Assembly (NCBI GenBank): GCA_905373605.1
Contig: CAJPTO010000154.1
Location: 1-7,621 of the forward strand
From: an uncultured Prevotella sp.
GTDB taxonomy: Bacteria > Bacteroidota > Bacteroidia > Bacteroidales > Bacteroidaceae
Direction of reading: 5' to 3'
DNA length: 7,621 bases
The position numbers and the translations under genes were made by a program. The notes beneath the pieces are model-generated. The model was not told the origin of the DNA. It saw only the letters and a program-made list of their open reading frames with translations, and did no database searches. Position 1 is the first letter of the stretch; every line of letters starts with the position of its first letter. Shown in pieces: positions 5,783 through 7,621 of this stretch.

Positions 5783-6316
5783 TTAATCTTTAATGTTGTT
5801 TTTTATTTCTTTCAATTTCATCCAGCGCGGGTCCATCGTCTCGTCTTCATCCACATCGCCACTTCGGTTGGCAGCATGTGCTTCCAGCATTTCTATCATC
5901 GCCGGATTGCATTTGCCAGGCGCGTGCACATGCTTTATGGGTATGTTGAGTGCGATAAACTCGTAAACGAACCAAGCCAGGTCGATGACTCCTGGGTCTT
6001 CTTCCAGCGTTATGAGCTCGTCTGTTTCTGAATATTCTTCTCCGAACCTCACTATCAGCCGTTCTTTGGTGCTAACGGGCTGCTCCATGTCATCTAGACA
6101 TAGGTCGCAAGGTATGCTGACCGAACCTTCGATGTCGAAGTTCAGTTCAAAAAGGTCGCCGTTTCTTGTAGCTTCCAGCTCAACGTTCACCTTTCCTTTC
6201 CTTATTTCGGGGGCGTCGATGGCCTCAAAGAAACTGTTGTCCAACGCGTATTCAAACAAGGTTTTGCCTTGTTTCAACGCCTTGACATCCAGCTTAAAGG
6301 TTTCTAAGTCACACAT
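5783..6316 (-). CDS. yceD: YceD / DUF177 family protein
   Basis: The 177-residue acidic protein lies directly upstream of rpmF, the conserved place of YceD (DUF177) in many bacteria. It shows the family's layout: a middle segment with IPCDLC (68-73), an acidic stretch, and a C-terminal DPRWMKLKEI (162-171) that matches the typical DPRW-x-x-L ending. DUF177 proteins are linked to 23S rRNA accumulation and large-subunit assembly in bacteria and plastids, but their molecular action is unsettled. Cys70/Cys73 together with His131 and Cys136 might bind a metal; this is speculation. The ATG at 6316 is followed by CDLETFKLDVKAL and lies eight bases after the -7 element at 6332-6324. This is the first gene of the yceD-rpmF-fabH transcript. 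Confidence 0.88.
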   Translation of the reverse strand: MCDLETFKLDVKALKQGKTLFEYALDNSFFEAIDAPEIRKGKVNVELEATRNGDLFELNFDIEGSVSIPCDLCLDDMEQPVSTKERLIVRFGEEYSETDELITLEEDPGVIDLAWFVYEFIALNIPIKHVHAPGKCNPAMIEMLEAHAANRSGDVDEDETMDPRWMKLKEIKNNIKD

Positions 6317-6323
6317 TTGGTGT

Positions 6324-6332
6324 GCAAAGTTA
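6324..6332 (-). promoter_or_regulatory. Bacteroidota -7 promoter element of the yceD-rpmF-fabH operon
   Basis: The minus strand reads TAACTTTGC at 6332-6324, an exact TAnnTTTG match, with the yceD ATG beginning at 6316. The nine bases are identical to the element before the VanZ-like gene. The region upstream is AT-rich (ATATCGAAAAATAT); a TTTG at the expected -33 distance is not obvious, the nearest clear one lying too far away (6369-6366). The leader would be at most a few bases. Confidence 0.65.
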
Positions 6333-6568
6333 CAAATATTTTTCGATATGTTATATAGAGAAAGGCCAAAAAGTTGGCATGTCTAGGTGAGTTTTTCATT
6401 TACGGGGTTCTGAAGGGCGTGAAGTTTTTGTTGTTCAGTGGTGAGGATTTAAGGTTTAAGGGGGGAGTGCTTAAGGTTTTAGGTTTGAAATTTGCCGCTA
6501 TAACACACGCCAGCCACACCGCTATTATATTCAAATCGAGATGGTTTTGAAACGGCTGCCCTCTATAA

Positions 6569-6641
6569 GCATGCGTGCTGATGCCTACTTTACAGCATCC
6601 TCTTTACTGTTGGCGGTGCCTATTTACGCCAACACGCATGC
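6569..6641. repeat. Nested inverted repeat (long hairpin)
   Basis: The outer arms GCATGCGTG (6569-6577) and CACGCATGC (6633-6641) are perfect complements. Just inside the right arm, GTTGGCG (6609-6615) pairs with CGCCAAC (6627-6633) around an 11-base loop. The two stems share base 6633, so they would compete at the edge or stack coaxially. No T-run follows, so it is not a standard terminator. Confidence 0.5.
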
Positions 6642-6649
6642 CAGGTTCG

Positions 6650-6716
6650 CTGAAAAGTTTCTCACACAATGGTGGTGCCTAGCCTGAATGTGGCCATAAG
6701 AAAGTAAACTTTTCAG
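6650..6716. repeat. 11-bp perfect inverted repeat enclosing 45 bases
   Basis: CTGAAAAGTTT (6650-6660) and AAACTTTTCAG (6706-6716) are exact reverse complements. A further pair, GCCATAA (6693-6699) with TTATGGC (6731-6737), overlaps the right side, so alternative folds are possible. It could be a small non-autonomous element end pair, an RNA stem, or a regulator site. There is no flanking target duplication that I can see. Confidence 0.45.
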
Positions 6717-6900
6717 TAAGAATTTTAACATTATGGCTGCCTTCGTGCGCAGTAATTTGTCCATCGGTCACAAATAACGCATTCTTGCATGAGGTTGTTG
6801 CATGGGAGTGAGTGGTGTGAAGCGGCATCTGACACGCCATTTTGCCGCATTTATCCTGTCATTTGGTACAAAACACATGCTAAATGCCGCAAAAAGGAAT

Positions 6901-6963
6901 GCTTTTTGCATGAAAAAGCTGAGCTAAGTGCGGCAAAATGCCGTGGTTTTTGCATGAAAAAGC
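6901..6963. repeat. 17-bp direct repeat with internal hairpins
   Basis: TTTTTGCATGAAAAAGC occurs at 6903-6919 and again, identical, at 6947-6963. The first copy is the core of the perfect hairpin GCTTTTT-GCATG-AAAAAGC (6901-6919). Between the copies lies another hairpin, CGGCA-AAA-TGCCG (6931-6943). Nearby are the related words TTTTGCCGCATTTA (6840-6853) and, nearly its reverse complement, TAAGTGCGGCAAAA (6925-6938). Confidence 0.6.
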
Positions 6964-7384
6964 CTTGTTAAATGCATCAAATAGCAGGGAAAGGAACGAT
7001 AAAGGCCTTTCCTGAGACGGATAAAGAGGTGTTGAAAGTCATGAAATAGGTGGAAAAGTTGACAAAAACAGAGACTCAAAAACACACAACGGCTACCATC
7101 CAGCAAAGCTAAACGATGCAAAATGCACCATTTTATGCTCGTGTTGTTACCCAAAGCACGTTTGAAAACAAGAAAGACCATGCGTTTTGCAGGCAAAAAG
7201 GCCTTGGAAAAAGCTAGAATTGCACGTGGGAAATTGCCCGATTGTAAACAAACGAGAATAAAATTAAGATTTCAACGGTAAGGATTTGGCAAGCCACAGG
7301 TGCATGCCCTGCAAAGAACACACCCTCCTTATTCTTCCGCCTGGCGGCTTGCCAACCTCAAGTTTGGCGCGTATTGTTTTAATA

Positions 7385-7621
7385 TCAGCCTCGATGGCTG
7401 TACACCTCGTTGAAATCAACCCTGAAGCGGTCGCCATGTATGCCCTCGGCATCGCGCTTTCCGCAGGCGACAACCATTGTCACCTCGGCACTGCAAGGCA
7501 AATGCAGCAGGCGTTTGATGCGCAGGCTGTCGAAACCCTCGAGCGGACAAGTGTCGTAACCAGCCTCGGCCATCGCCAACATGAATGTTTGCGCCACAAG
7601 TGCGCAACTCTTATGTAGCAC
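7385..7621 (-). CDS. Nitroreductase-family protein, C-terminal fragment
   Basis: The minus-strand frame runs in from the right edge and ends at a TGA at 7387-7385, leaving 78 codons. The visible AQTFMLAMAEAGYDTCPLEG, then FDSLRIKRLLHLP and the strand VTMVVACGKRD, match the C-terminal half of FMN-dependent nitroreductase/NAD(P)H oxidoreductases. In that family A-x-x-G-x-x-x-(C/T)-P-(I/L)-x-G-F-(D/N) contacts the flavin phosphate, followed by LLxLP and a hydrophobic strand. These homodimeric flavoproteins reduce nitroaromatics, quinones or flavins; the substrate here is unknown. The GTG at 7621 is only the first codon in view and should not be read as the start. Confidence 0.85.
   Translation of the reverse strand: MLHKSCALVAQTFMLAMAEAGYDTCPLEGFDSLRIKRLLHLPCSAEVTMVVACGKRDAEGIHGDRFRVDFNEVYSHRG

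Larger units (their letters stand above)
6333..7384. other. Gene-free stretch rich in short hairpins and repeated words
   Basis: No open frame here has the look of a real protein. It holds TTAAGG-type low-complexity sequence (about 6448-6490), nested inverted repeats (6569-6716), and many copies of TTTTGCA, TGCATG and GCGGCAAAA-like words (6780-7200). Several of these form short perfect hairpins, such as AAAATG-CAC-CATTTT (7120-7134) and TTTTGC-AG-GCAAAA (7185-7198). The last ~120 bases form the downstream flank of the nitroreductase gene and include the GC hairpin CCGCC-T-GGCGG (7337-7347), which lacks a T-run. I recognise no tRNA, riboswitch or insertion sequence. An uncharacterised small RNA or decayed element is possible. 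Confidence 0.6.

Noticed and set aside
6901..6963. CRISPR array from the repeated 17-mers
   Set aside because: There are only two copies with one spacer-length gap that itself holds a hairpin, and no cas genes.
6789..6971. Plus-strand 60-codon frame
   Set aside because: Repeated AKCR and FLHEK/FCMKK pieces arise from the 17-base DNA repeat; not protein-like.
6924..7196. Minus-strand 90-codon frame in the gene-free stretch
   Set aside because: The peptide is Phe/Leu/His/Cys-rich and largely encodes the TTTTGCA repeat words; no promoter, partner gene or family.
6317..7384. tRNA or other known structured RNA
   Set aside because: I found no T-loop GGTTCRA box with a matching acceptor stem and no riboswitch core that I recognise.
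7286..7618. Plus-strand 110-codon frame at the right end
   Set aside because: It is antisense to the nitroreductase tail, which has a recognisable family pattern.

Overview
The window falls into two parts that probably come from different organisms. From about base 510 to the right end it reads as Bacteroidota, most like a Prevotella. The gene cluster yceD-rpmF-fabH-era-der lies on the minus strand, two genes start just after the Bacteroidota -7 promoter element TAACTTTGC, and Shine-Dalgarno sites are weak or absent. The first ~500 bases look different: the opening stretch is GC-rich (38 of the first 60 bases are G or C) and carries the last 53 codons of an mnmE gene on the plus strand. Facing it is the tail of what looks like an outer-membrane beta-barrel protein on the minus strand, ending in a C-terminal aromatic residue. 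That tail is cut off just where the Bacteroidota promoter begins. A chimeric assembly join near 500-511, with a spirochaete (Treponema-like) left part, is the simplest reading. It is an inference from composition and gene ends, not from a search.

Layout: 1-162 mnmE 3' end (+); 230-268 a terminator for the minus strand; 340-~510 truncated beta-barrel tail (-); 512-520 promoter element; 526-933 a four-helix membrane protein with a VanZ-like C-terminal motif (+); 946-1965 a CbbX/SpoVK-type AAA+ ATPase with an N-terminal hydrophobic anchor (+); 2139-2185 a bidirectional terminator; then on the minus strand der (3492-2179), era (4460-3579), a terminator, fabH (5588-4566), rpmF (5776-5588) and yceD/DUF177 (6316-5783). 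A gene-free stretch of about 1 kb (6317-7384) is rich in short hairpins and repeated words. The 3' end of a nitroreductase-family gene (-) closes the window.

The minus-strand block links ribosome assembly and fatty-acid synthesis. YceD (DUF177) and ribosomal protein L32 are followed by the fatty-acid initiation enzyme FabH with a one-base stop/start overlap. Beyond a terminator come the ribosome-assembly GTPases Era and Der. These are conserved housekeeping genes. The less understood part is the plus-strand pair: a membrane-anchored AAA+ ATPase of the Rubisco-activase-like family beside a small VanZ-like membrane protein, with no Rubisco or sporulation context. No mobile element, CRISPR array, tRNA or rRNA was recognised.
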